NCBI GenBank assembly: GCA_041687335.1
Contig: JAWLCE010000013.1
Span: 1-64,000, forward strand
Source: JAJFUE01 sp041687335
GTDB taxonomy: Bacteria; Sumerlaeota; Sumerlaeia; MVZB01
DNA: 64,000 nt
Reading direction: 5' to 3'
A model generated the notes under the pieces. The model ran no database searches and was not told the DNA's origin. It worked only from the letters and a program-made list of their open reading frames with translations. Below are positions 52,112 through 59,428 of this stretch, in pieces (positions within the stretch are counted from its first letter, which is position 1; every line of letters starts with the position of its first letter). Made by a program: the position numbers and the translations under genes.

Positions 52112-52579
52112 CTATGCCTTGGTCCAATATTGGAAGCAGATGGTCAGCTTCTCGATCGTGTTCTCGGTGTTGGCGCCTTCGAGCTCGTCATATTCGAGCG
52201 CCTTCACCCACGCCCCGTGCAGCGTCCACCGGCGGGTCTCGTTGCCGGCGCGGTCGTAGCGCACGATGTCGATGTCGCGCATGTAGTCGTCGGGCAGGCC
52301 GCCGGTGACGGCGTTCACGTCGACCTCCTTGCGCACCCACTCGATCGCCGCCTGGTCGGAGCCATCCTGCAGGATGCCCTTCTCCAGCGTGATGTCCTCG
52401 AACTTGACCCGGCCGGCGACCTTCTGGTCGAACATCGAGCCGGCCGGGGCGAAGGCCACCTCCTCGAACTCGGTCTTGGGCTCCTGGCCCTTGTGGAACA
52501 GCGCCACATCGAAGCCATTGACCTCGATCGCGAACTGCCAGTTCTGGTAAAGGCTCTTGGGCATGTTGCCGCTGCGCAT
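52112..52579 (-). CDS. Tail tube protein (gp19 family)
   Basis: The 155-aa product is a gp19-like tube protein: YQNWQFAIEVNGFDVALF, then EEVAFAPAGSMFDQKVAGRV, and the late segment WTLHGAWVKALEYDELEG. It forms the inner tube of the contractile tail. AAAGGAG lies nine bases before the ATG. It follows the sheath gene by 14 bases, the normal order. Confidence 0.88.
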   Translation of the reverse strand: MRSGNMPKSLYQNWQFAIEVNGFDVALFHKGQEPKTEFEEVAFAPAGSMFDQKVAGRVKFEDITLEKGILQDGSDQAAIEWVRKEVDVNAVTGGLPDDYMRDIDIVRYDRAGNETRRWTLHGAWVKALEYDELEGANTENTIEKLTICFQYWTKA

Positions 52580-52593
52580 GGTTCAGTTCTCCT

Positions 52594-54444
52594 TTAGGCC
52601 CCGAAGATCTCGGTGAAGTTGGCGCCGGTGGCCGTCAGCACGAAGTTGAGTTCGGCGAATTCGGCGGTCTTGGTCGGCTTGACGAACACGCGGCAGACCA
52701 GCTCGTTGCGGTCGATGACGACGGGGGTGTTGGTATCCTCGTCGCACTGGACGGCATAGTCATAGAGCCCGCCCTTTTCCTTGATCCCCTGCAGGAAGGG
52801 GCTGATCAGCCGCACGAGCGCCCGCCAGGTCTGCGGGTTGTTCGGCTCGAAGACGACGAATCGCGACGATTTGGCGATTGCCTCCTCCATGAAGATCATC
52901 AGCCGGCGCACGTTGATCCGGTCGAGCGCCGACGGCTGCGCCTGCAGGGTGCGCTGGCCCCAGATGTTCACACCGGTATCGGGGAAGACGGCGATGACAT
53001 TGACGCCTTCGGGGTAGAGCACGTCGCGCTCGGCGCGGCTGGTCTTGTAGCCGACCGACAGCGCACCGAAGACACGTCCCCGGTCGATGCCGGCGGGGGC
53101 GTGCCAAACGGCGGTCTTGCGGTCGCTGCGGGCGAAACAGCCGGCGACGGCGCCGCAGGGCGGGATCAGTTTCTTCTGGCTCGTCATCGGGTCGCTGATT
53201 TCGAGCCACGGGTAATAGAGCGCGGCGTAGGAGGAGTTGAAGGCCGCATGGCTGTACATCCCCTGGCCCTTACGGAAGTCGACCGCCTCGAGCGGCTCGA
53301 GCAGGACCGGCGTGTCGGCGATCAGCATCAGGTCCTGGCGCTGCTCGCAGTAGGCGATCGCCGCGGCAAAGACCGGCGCCGAGGTCACCCCCGGCACCAT
53401 CAGCATGTTCACCGCCTCGACCTCATCGAAAGCATAGATGCCGGTATGCTGCGAGGGGTCGCCGATGTAGTCGGCATCGGTCAGCGTATCGAGGCCATTG
53501 TCGCCGCCCGCGAGCAGGTAATGGCCGACCGCGGGACGATCCGAAGCCGGGCCGGAGGTGGCGGACAGGTCATGGACGGTGATGTATCTGGACTTCTCGT
53601 TGACCAGCAACTCGACATGGTTAGGCCGGGCCTCGTCCATCGACAGGTCCTTGAAGACCTCGACCGGATTGCCCTTGTAACGGATCACGAGGTTGAACGC
53701 ACCGGCGGGGTCAAGAGAGCCGTTCTCAACCCGGATGGAGATGCCGTCGCCCCAGGCGCCCTCGTCGATGGCGTCGATGCGTAGGGTATCCACCGGCACA
53801 GTCCCGCCAGTCAGGTTCGCCTGCGGCGCCGGCTGGACGATGCCCGTGTCAGCCGAAGCGCCGGTAATCAGCGGCGAGGCCTGCGCGTGGCTCGCGATGG
53901 CCGTGAGCACATCCGCCACCAGACTCGCCGGATTGCCCGAGGCATCGGTCGCCAGGTTGATCGTGATGGCGCTGCCGGTCACCGAGATCGTGAGGGCCGA
54001 GTCCGTGCCGGCCGCGACGAGCACGATCGACAGCGCATTGCCGCCCGTGCCGCCTTCGCGAGCGGCCCAGCGGATTTCATCCGTGCCCGCCGTTCCGGTC
54101 GTCAGCATCGCTGCCACGCCACGCCCCTCGATCGTGGCCGAGGATTTGACGGCCGCGAGTGTCGCGCGGTCGGTCGGGTCGCTGATGTGAGCCACGCGGT
54201 TGACGTAGAGGATCTGGCCGCCATTGTCGAAGAAGGCGCGCGCGGCGTAGGCCAGGTAGCCGTCGGCGATGTAGCCGCCATACTTGCCCAGAAACTGTTC
54301 CCAGCTCGTGACCAGCTGCGCCTTGCCCACCGGCCCGCGCTCGGCAACGCCGACCATTGCGGCTGCTGCGGTCGAGATCTGCTTCACGTAGAAGCTGAAG
54401 TCGGTTTCGCGGACGTAGACGCCCGGCGAGAGATAATTGGGCAT
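52594..54444 (-). CDS. Tail sheath protein
   Basis: The 616-aa product is a contractile sheath: YLSPGVYVRETDFSFYVKQI at the start, TAAAAMVGVAERGPVGKAQL, an inserted variable beta domain (about 115-320), and the conserved C-terminal FMEEAIAKSSRFVVFEPNN. The C-terminal part interlocks subunits and drives contraction. AAGGAA lies seven bases before the ATG. Confidence 0.92.
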   Translation of the reverse strand: MPNYLSPGVYVRETDFSFYVKQISTAAAAMVGVAERGPVGKAQLVTSWEQFLGKYGGYIADGYLAYAARAFFDNGGQILYVNRVAHISDPTDRATLAAVKSSATIEGRGVAAMLTTGTAGTDEIRWAAREGGTGGNALSIVLVAAGTDSALTISVTGSAITINLATDASGNPASLVADVLTAIASHAQASPLITGASADTGIVQPAPQANLTGGTVPVDTLRIDAIDEGAWGDGISIRVENGSLDPAGAFNLVIRYKGNPVEVFKDLSMDEARPNHVELLVNEKSRYITVHDLSATSGPASDRPAVGHYLLAGGDNGLDTLTDADYIGDPSQHTGIYAFDEVEAVNMLMVPGVTSAPVFAAAIAYCEQRQDLMLIADTPVLLEPLEAVDFRKGQGMYSHAAFNSSYAALYYPWLEISDPMTSQKKLIPPCGAVAGCFARSDRKTAVWHAPAGIDRGRVFGALSVGYKTSRAERDVLYPEGVNVIAVFPDTGVNIWGQRTLQAQPSALDRINVRRLMIFMEEAIAKSSRFVVFEPNNPQTWRALVRLISPFLQGIKEKGGLYDYAVQCDEDTNTPVVIDRNELVCRVFVKPTKTAEFAELNFVLTATGANFTEIFGA

Positions 54445-54446
54445 GA

Positions 54447-54692
54447 TCAGTTCCTTCCTTTACGGGTGCGCCCGGCCGTGGGCTTCGCCTGGGTCTCAGC
54501 AGTCAGTTGGGGGGTGGCGCCGTTCAGCTCCGTCAGGATCACCAGGCCGCGTTTGCGTGCCCGATCCAGCTCCGGCGACACCTGGTCGTCGGCAATGACC
54601 CGGCGCTGGCGCGGCCCGAGGTGCAGGTTTTCACCTCCACCCTTCAAGTGGAAGGTCAGCGGCTGAAACAGCAGATTGCGAACTTCAATCAT
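54447..54692 (-). CDS. Small phage protein between tail terminator and sheath
   Basis: The 81-aa product (FQPLTFHLKGGGENLHLGPR, then a basic tail) is not recognised. Its ATG overlaps the previous stop (ATGA) and its stop lies three bases before the sheath ATG. Tight coupling indicates a real gene, perhaps an assembly factor. Confidence 0.6.
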   Translation of the reverse strand: MIEVRNLLFQPLTFHLKGGGENLHLGPRQRRVIADDQVSPELDRARKRGLVILTELNGATPQLTAETQAKPTAGRTRKGRN

Positions 54693-55258
54693 CGACCTGG
54701 TTCTCCTTCATGTGGCTCGAAAGTTCTCGTTTCCCGCTGCGGGGTGTGAAACTCGAAGGTGCGGTCGCGGATGAGCTTGCCGTGGTGGATCTGGCCGTCA
54801 TATACGGGGCAATCTTCCACCCGCGCCCGCCCCGATGCCTGGCGCAGATTCGACAGGTTGACCCGCCGCAGTCCCCCGACGGGGATTAGCTCGGTCAGGT
54901 TGAGCGAGCCCACGTCACCGATGGCGATCGCCGGGTGCGCCTGGTAAAGCCGCGCGACGGCCTCCTGCAAAGCCAAAAGCTCGAGCTGGCTGGCGGTGGT
55001 CACGATGATATCGAAGTCGAGGTGATACAGCCGCGGCGCCTTGCTCTCGGCGTAAGTTAGCCCCGGCAGGTCCTTCTCGACATATCGCGTCAGCGACCGC
55101 CGCCGCCCGTTCTCAGTCAGAGTCGGCCCCTGCAGGAGTAAGCTGGGTGTGGCTTTGACCTCAAACACATCGTCCGCCGCGATGAGCTGGGCATTCTCGT
55201 GCACCTCCCGCTTGAAGAGCCGGACCAGTTCCTCGGCAGCTGAAAGAATCACACCCAA
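54689..55258 (-). CDS. Probable tail terminator/completion protein
   Basis: The 189-aa product (LYHLDFDIIVTTASQLELLA, then AVARLYQAHPAIAIG) resembles tail-terminator proteins that sit before the sheath gene. I chose TTG 55258, with GGAGG eight bases upstream; a GTG at 55273 has no ribosome site. It is the first gene after promoter copy P3. Confidence 0.62.
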   Translation of the reverse strand: MGVILSAAEELVRLFKREVHENAQLIAADDVFEVKATPSLLLQGPTLTENGRRRSLTRYVEKDLPGLTYAESKAPRLYHLDFDIIVTTASQLELLALQEAVARLYQAHPAIAIGDVGSLNLTELIPVGGLRRVNLSNLRQASGRARVEDCPVYDGQIHHGKLIRDRTFEFHTPQRETRTFEPHEGEPGR

Positions 55259-55286
55259 TCCCGCGCCCTCCACGGCAGCTACTGGT

Positions 55287-55316
55287 TACATACCGGAAGA
55301 AAGGGAAAAGTGTCGG
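55287..55316 (-). promoter_or_regulatory. Late promoter element, copy P3
   Basis: On the bottom strand CCGACA (55316-55311), 18 bases, then TATGTA (55292-55287) followed by ACCAGTA. It lies about 29 bases upstream of the tail-terminator start. A transcript beginning near 55280 would carry the GGAGG ribosome site. Confidence 0.77.
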
Positions 55317-55449
55317 GTAAAAGAAGCATTTTATGATGGTCTGAATGCGGGGCCAGTTTCTCGTAAGTCCCGGCAGCGCTTCGCGATTGTTTTCGTGGTC
55401 GGCACTGTATAGATTGGAGTGAAAAGCGAACCCCTGGAGTTTACATGCC

Positions 55450-55884
55450 ATGACCGAGTCTAAACCTACGAGACACATCGACCGTATTTACGAGCGCATC
55501 GATTCAAAGGGATTAGAATCGCTGACGATCAGCGAGCGAGCCTCCTTCGGCCTCTATTGGTTCTTTTTGGAGACAAACAACGGAGGCTTAGACCAGTTTT
55601 TTTTTAATGACTCCGGGCAACTCGCAGTGGATGCACTTCACGGTTTGGAAATGGTCGGTGCTACAGCGACAGCTAGCATCCTCCGGCGTGCCATGGCTGT
55701 ATTCCCTGACGGAATTGTGCCAGCCAGCCAAGCGCATCGCCGTAAGTTTATGTGTGATTTATTAACATCAGAGCAAGAGCAGTTATTGGATGATTTGACT
55801 AACGAGTTTTATGATTCCCCAGAGCCGGTTGCAGATTTACTCGAAGCCTATATTGCGCAGCATCCAGAGGAGTTTCCAACATGA
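55450..55884 (+). CDS. Cargo gene 5, DMP19-domain protein
   Basis: The 144-aa product has the DMP19 (DUF4375) pattern: FGLYWFFLETNNGGLDQFFF, then LAVDALHGLEMVGA and a helical C-terminus. DMP19 is a DNA-mimic protein in Neisseria; most homologues are uncharacterised. The gene is low in GC and rightward, between promoter copy P3 and the capsid-block genes. It may be a moron that inhibits a host DNA-binding protein, which is speculative. Confidence 0.75.
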   Translation: MTESKPTRHIDRIYERIDSKGLESLTISERASFGLYWFFLETNNGGLDQFFFNDSGQLAVDALHGLEMVGATATASILRRAMAVFPDGIVPASQAHRRKFMCDLLTSEQEQLLDDLTNEFYDSPEPVADLLEAYIAQHPEEFPT

Positions 55885-55937
55885 AACATTCTCCGCGTCC
55901 ATTAGCTAGCCCTCCAGTCGATGCAAATTAAATCAAA

Positions 55938-56426
55938 TCATATATCCAAGGCGCGCAATGCGATTCGATAGTTCTCCAGAATCTCCTCGCGATACTTCTC
56001 CATCACCGGGTGAAGGAACGGGCGGGCGGGGATGATGATCGTGGCGCCGCTGGGGTGCTGGATGGTTGCCCCATACTCCATCACCGCTCCGATGTTCACC
56101 ATTTCCTCGCCATCCTTGCTGACCGTCCCGCGCAAGAGACCGACGAACGCCTTGTCAGCCATGATCTTCTGCGTGATGGAGTTCACGAGGAACCCCGAGT
56201 CGATCAGCGCCTTGCTCGAGCCCTTGCGGTCCATCGTGCTCTGGGCCAGCTTGGCGAAAGGCTGATCCCCCGGCGCCTGTTTCTTGATCCCACGCTGGAT
56301 CTCGCGGACCAGTAGCAGTGCGTTGAGAATCGTCGCCTGCTTGAGCGCCGCCGCCATGCGCAAGCCGAGCGTGCCGTCCAGCTTCGCCCGCGCCTTGTCC
56401 CAACTACCCGTTCGTCTGACCGCCAT
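55938..56426 (-). CDS. Phage virion morphogenesis / head-tail connector protein
   Basis: The 162-aa product (FAKLAQSTMDRKGSSKALID, then MEYGATIQHPSGATIIIPARPF) matches the HK97 gp10/Mu gpG-type morphogenesis proteins, whose C-terminal 'IPARPF' motif is typical. It ends the capsid block. It overlaps the upstream gene by 23 bp. Confidence 0.82.
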   Translation of the reverse strand: MAVRRTGSWDKARAKLDGTLGLRMAAALKQATILNALLLVREIQRGIKKQAPGDQPFAKLAQSTMDRKGSSKALIDSGFLVNSITQKIMADKAFVGLLRGTVSKDGEEMVNIGAVMEYGATIQHPSGATIIIPARPFLHPVMEKYREEILENYRIALRALDI

Positions 56427-56778
56427 GGACCTTCACCAATCTGAGCGTCTTGTGTGTGAGGGCGCCGAACAGGCGCTCTTCCACAACCACCTGCACGCGG
56501 TAGATTTCGCCGTCGATCTCCAGCCGGTCCTGGGGCTTCACGTCGGCCTCGAATAGAGCCGAAGCCACGGCATCAATGTTGCCGGGCAAGCTGTCGGGCG
56601 GGGTGCGGTTCAGTTCGATGGGTATGGAGCCGACCGGTTCGAACGGCTCATCCTCATGCCCAAACAGCTTCTCGCCCGGTGCGACCCGAGAAAGCGCAGC
56701 CTGTTGGCCTGATGCCAGGATCAATTGGCGCACGTCGCCGATGATCCCAGCCTTCTCGCTCCCGCTCAGCAGGGTCAT
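56404..56778 (-). CDS. Head closure/connector protein
   Basis: The 124-aa product (DRLEIDGEIYRVQVVVEERL, then LVKVHGGQ) has the beta-barrel-like pattern of head-closure proteins found between adaptor and morphogenesis genes. Overlaps on both sides show tight coupling. Family assignment is by position and pattern. Confidence 0.62.
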   Translation of the reverse strand: MTLLSGSEKAGIIGDVRQLILASGQQAALSRVAPGEKLFGHEDEPFEPVGSIPIELNRTPPDSLPGNIDAVASALFEADVKPQDRLEIDGEIYRVQVVVEERLFGALTHKTLRLVKVHGGQTNG

Positions 56779-57230
56779 CGCTCCCGACTTCCTTGCTCGA
56801 AGACCACCGGCCGCACGTCGCCCGGATTGACGAAGTAGTTGTCCTCGCTGAGTGCCAGGTCCGGCCGGAGTCCGGCCAGCCGGGCCTTGTACTGCCCGCG
56901 CAGGTCGGCTTCCAGCTGTGCCCAGTGGCTGGCCTGCTTCGTCTTGTCGACCCGCTTGTCGCCGCTGGCGAAGGAGAACCCATTGGCCGTGACCGAGCGC
57001 ATGACCTGGCAGGCATGGATCCGAGCCAGCAAGAGCAGGAGTTCACGCGGCTCGCCGGCCGGCTCCGGGGCGATCTCCCCGTCCTCTACTGCGATCGCCA
57101 TATCCAGGTCGCGGGCGAGAAGGTAGGCGCTCTTGAGGAGACAACGCCGAAGTGTTGCCTCCTCAAAGAGCGCCCCATTTCCGTCACCCAGGTCCGCGCG
57201 CAACTCGGCCAGCAGGTCACTCAGCGCCAC
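56775..57230 (-). CDS. Head-tail adaptor protein
   Basis: The 151-aa product is mostly helical (LLAELRADLGDGNGALFEEA, then LRRCLLKSAYLLARDLDMAI), as in adaptor (gp6-like) proteins that join the portal to the tail. It overlaps the next gene by four bases. The call is by pattern and order. Confidence 0.65.
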   Translation of the reverse strand: MALSDLLAELRADLGDGNGALFEEATLRRCLLKSAYLLARDLDMAIAVEDGEIAPEPAGEPRELLLLLARIHACQVMRSVTANGFSFASGDKRVDKTKQASHWAQLEADLRGQYKARLAGLRPDLALSEDNYFVNPGDVRPVVFEQGSRER

Positions 57231-57570
57231 CCGTGAGCTCCTCGCGTTTCTTGATCAGGGCATCGAGCACCGACCGGCGCTTCTCCGACTCGATGACCGC
57301 CTTCACGTGTTCGGGATCATCCATCTCGGCGATGCTGGCGATTGCCTGCTGGGCCGTCAGCTTCGACAGGTCAGCCGATTCGAAGGGCTGCTGCGACTCC
57401 GCGGGCTCCGGTTCCGCCCGCACCCCGACCCGCGCCAGATGGCCGGAGGCCAACAGCCGCCCGACCTGCCTTGTCGGCTCATTGACCTCCGCCGTCTGGC
57501 CCGGGGTGAGACGCAGCCCGGCATCCGGAATCATCAGGATGCCGGGTCGGATGTTCTTGATCGTGATCAT
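57217..57570 (-). CDS. Small capsid-region protein
   Basis: The 117-aa product has an N-terminal beta part (IMITIKNIR-type start, GLRLTPGQTAEVNEPTRQVG) and a C-terminal helical part (DPEHVKAVIESEKRRSVLDA). Genes like this, between major capsid and adaptor, are common in tailed phages, sometimes as Rho-like or FluMu-like helices that pack on the capsid. Role unknown. Confidence 0.55.
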   Translation of the reverse strand: MITIKNIRPGILMIPDAGLRLTPGQTAEVNEPTRQVGRLLASGHLARVGVRAEPEPAESQQPFESADLSKLTAQQAIASIAEMDDPEHVKAVIESEKRRSVLDALIKKREELTGGAE

Positions 57571-57586
57571 GATTCGGCCCTCCTTA

Positions 57587-58453
57587 TCAGACGCCGGCGC
57601 CGAGCTTGATCTTGACGATGATGTCGGGCCGCGTGATTCCCTGGCCGAGCTCCGACCAGACGAGCCAGCCGGTCTTGAAGCGCGTCTTCTGCTCGATCGC
57701 CTCGGTCTTGACCGTCTCGCGGATCGGCATCTTGCCGATCTCCTCGTCGGGCAGCAGGATGATCTCGTCGAGCGGCATCGCCGAGGTCAGCAGGATCCCG
57801 CCGGTGCCGTAGTTCTTGATCACACCCTTGGCGCGCAGCTCGTGCCGGGTCTGCGGGTCCATGTCCCAGCCGCGCATGTCGTTGAACCGCCGGCCGCGCA
57901 TGATGATGTATTTGACCGTCAGCTCCAGGTCCTCGATGATCGAGATCGCCTCGCCCAGCGCCGCATCGGTCAGGGTGTCGCCCGCAACCTCGACCACGTT
58001 GGCGGACGGCACCGCCGCCGAGATGATCGTCAGCGTCCGCTTGTCGATCTCCTTGCGGATTTCGTCGGCGGCGCCGGTCTGGATGTCGGTCAGCGTGCCG
58101 ATGTTGCCGTGCTTGAGCACCGAGATGTCGACCATCGGCGCCGAGTGAATCCGGTGCGTCGGGAACTCGACCTCCTCCTTGCCGAGGTCCTGCTCGCGCG
58201 CGTCACCTTCGGTCGAGATCCAGTGCGCCTTGACCGTCGGCTTCTTCTGATAGATCGGCCGCTCGCCCTTGGGCAGCGTGTGCTTGGTCAGCAGCAGCGA
58301 GGAGATCTCCTTGCGCTTGATCTCCTGCTCGATCGGGGACGCGATGGCCGCCGCCAGCGCACGCATCCCCTCGGGCGACTCAAGCGCCTCGCTCATCAGC
58401 CGCGCCATCGTCTCCATGTACTGCTGGCTGTGGATGTTCACCTTCGTCTTCAT
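57587..58453 (-). CDS. Major capsid protein (HK97-like fold)
   Basis: The 288-aa product begins with a helical region (QQYMETMARLMSEALESPEG) and has the E-loop and P-domain patterns of small major capsid proteins (TKHTLPKGERPIYQKKPTVK, then ELTVKYIIMRGRRFNDMRGW, then the C-terminal TRFKTGWLVWSELGQGITRP). It lies between the decoration gene and the connectors. A near-match AAAGGAG is upstream of the ATG. Confidence 0.82.
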   Translation of the reverse strand: MKTKVNIHSQQYMETMARLMSEALESPEGMRALAAAIASPIEQEIKRKEISSLLLTKHTLPKGERPIYQKKPTVKAHWISTEGDAREQDLGKEEVEFPTHRIHSAPMVDISVLKHGNIGTLTDIQTGAADEIRKEIDKRTLTIISAAVPSANVVEVAGDTLTDAALGEAISIIEDLELTVKYIIMRGRRFNDMRGWDMDPQTRHELRAKGVIKNYGTGGILLTSAMPLDEIILLPDEEIGKMPIRETVKTEAIEQKTRFKTGWLVWSELGQGITRPDIIVKIKLGAGV

Positions 58454-58474
58454 GCTGAATCAGTCTCCTTTGCT

Positions 58475-58840
58475 TCAGATCAGCAGGCGGAACTTGAGGA
58501 TCCCGCCGCTGACCGAGATGGCGCGGGCGATGATATGCTCGCCGGCGGCGATCGTCCCGCCTGTCAGTTTTCCGCCCGAGGAGACCTTGAGGTCATTGCC
58601 GGGCTGGATTGTCCCCTCGTAGACATCGGTTTCGTAGACGCCGCCGCCGCAGAGGATGCCCGGCAGGTCGCCGGCCTTGTAGTCCTTCACCAGCAGGCCG
58701 AAAGAGGGGACGGTCGGGTCGTCGTTGACCGCGAACAGGTCATTGCCGGCGATCTTGACGACCTGGCCCAGGGCGCCGTCGCCCTGCATGAAGCCGTCGC
58801 CATAGGCCAGCCCGCGGTGCGATGGGTTGATGTAAGCCAT
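58475..58840 (-). CDS. Capsid decoration-like protein
   Basis: The 121-aa product is Gly-rich and beta-rich (MQGDGALGQVVKIAGNDLFA, then GTIQPGNDLKVSSGGKL), as in DUF2190-type and head-decoration proteins lying before the major capsid gene. It is probably a surface cement protein. Confidence 0.68.
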   Translation of the reverse strand: MAYINPSHRGLAYGDGFMQGDGALGQVVKIAGNDLFAVNDDPTVPSFGLLVKDYKAGDLPGILCGGGVYETDVYEGTIQPGNDLKVSSGGKLTGGTIAAGEHIIARAISVSGGILKFRLLI

Positions 58841-58858
58841 GGAGCTTGATCCTTTCGT

Positions 58859-59428
58859 TTACTCGGCCGCGGCGGCAGGCTCGCCGACGCGGTTGTGATA
58901 GGCGGCCATGAAGCCGTCGCGGAGCTGATCCTCGAGCGTCGCCTTGCGGTCGTCCACGTCGCGCGGGCGCAGGCCGGCATCGCTGCGCAGCGGCTCGTCG
59001 CAGGCCCGGGCGGCTTCCTTCCTCGGCTCCAGCTTGTCCTCGGCCTTGTCCGCCGGCTTGGCGTCCGCCTTGGTCCGGCCGGCCATGCGCTCATAGGCCG
59101 CCTCGGTAGCGGAGAAGGCCTCGTCCGACAGCCCGGCCAGCCGCTGGAATTCCTTCTCGCGGTCCTCCTCGCCGCCGAAATCGACGCCCTGCTTTTCAAG
59201 CCGGCGGATCAGCTTGCTCGCGCGGGCCTTGCTCGCCGCGGCCTGCTGCTGGCTTTCGAGCTCCTGGACGCGCTTCTGCAACTCGCTGACCTTGGCCTTG
59301 AGCTGCTTGTTTTCCTGCTCCAGCTCGGCGATCCGCTTCTGCTGTTCGCCGCCGCCGCCCTGGTCCGCCCCGGCCGGCTTTTTCGCCCCTTCCGCGGGCA
59401 GCTGGTCGGGCTTGTCCTTGTCTTCCAT
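58859..59428 (-). CDS. Scaffold protein from an in-frame internal start
   Basis: Inside the Dam-protease gene, in the same frame, an ATG at 59428 is preceded by AAGGAG eight bases upstream, a strong ribosome site in an otherwise GC-rich coding sequence. It would yield a 189-aa acidic, coiled-coil protein, the scaffold part alone. This mirrors lambda, where Nu3 scaffold starts inside the protease gene C. Both products are likely made. Confidence 0.65.
   Translation of the reverse strand: MEDKDKPDQLPAEGAKKPAGADQGGGGEQQKRIAELEQENKQLKAKVSELQKRVQELESQQQAAASKARASKLIRRLEKQGVDFGGEEDREKEFQRLAGLSDEAFSATEAAYERMAGRTKADAKPADKAEDKLEPRKEAARACDEPLRSDAGLRPRDVDDRKATLEDQLRDGFMAAYHNRVGEPAAAAE

Noticed and set aside
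33604..57570. Interpretation as a headless extracellular contractile injection system
   Set aside because: A major capsid protein, prohead protease/scaffold, decoration and head-tail connector genes adjoin the tail genes, and no eCIS AAA+ ATPase is present.
57152..58849. Long rightward open frame opposite the capsid genes
   Set aside because: The opposite strand holds recognisable major capsid and connector genes with ribosome sites; the rightward frame has no start signal or family pattern.
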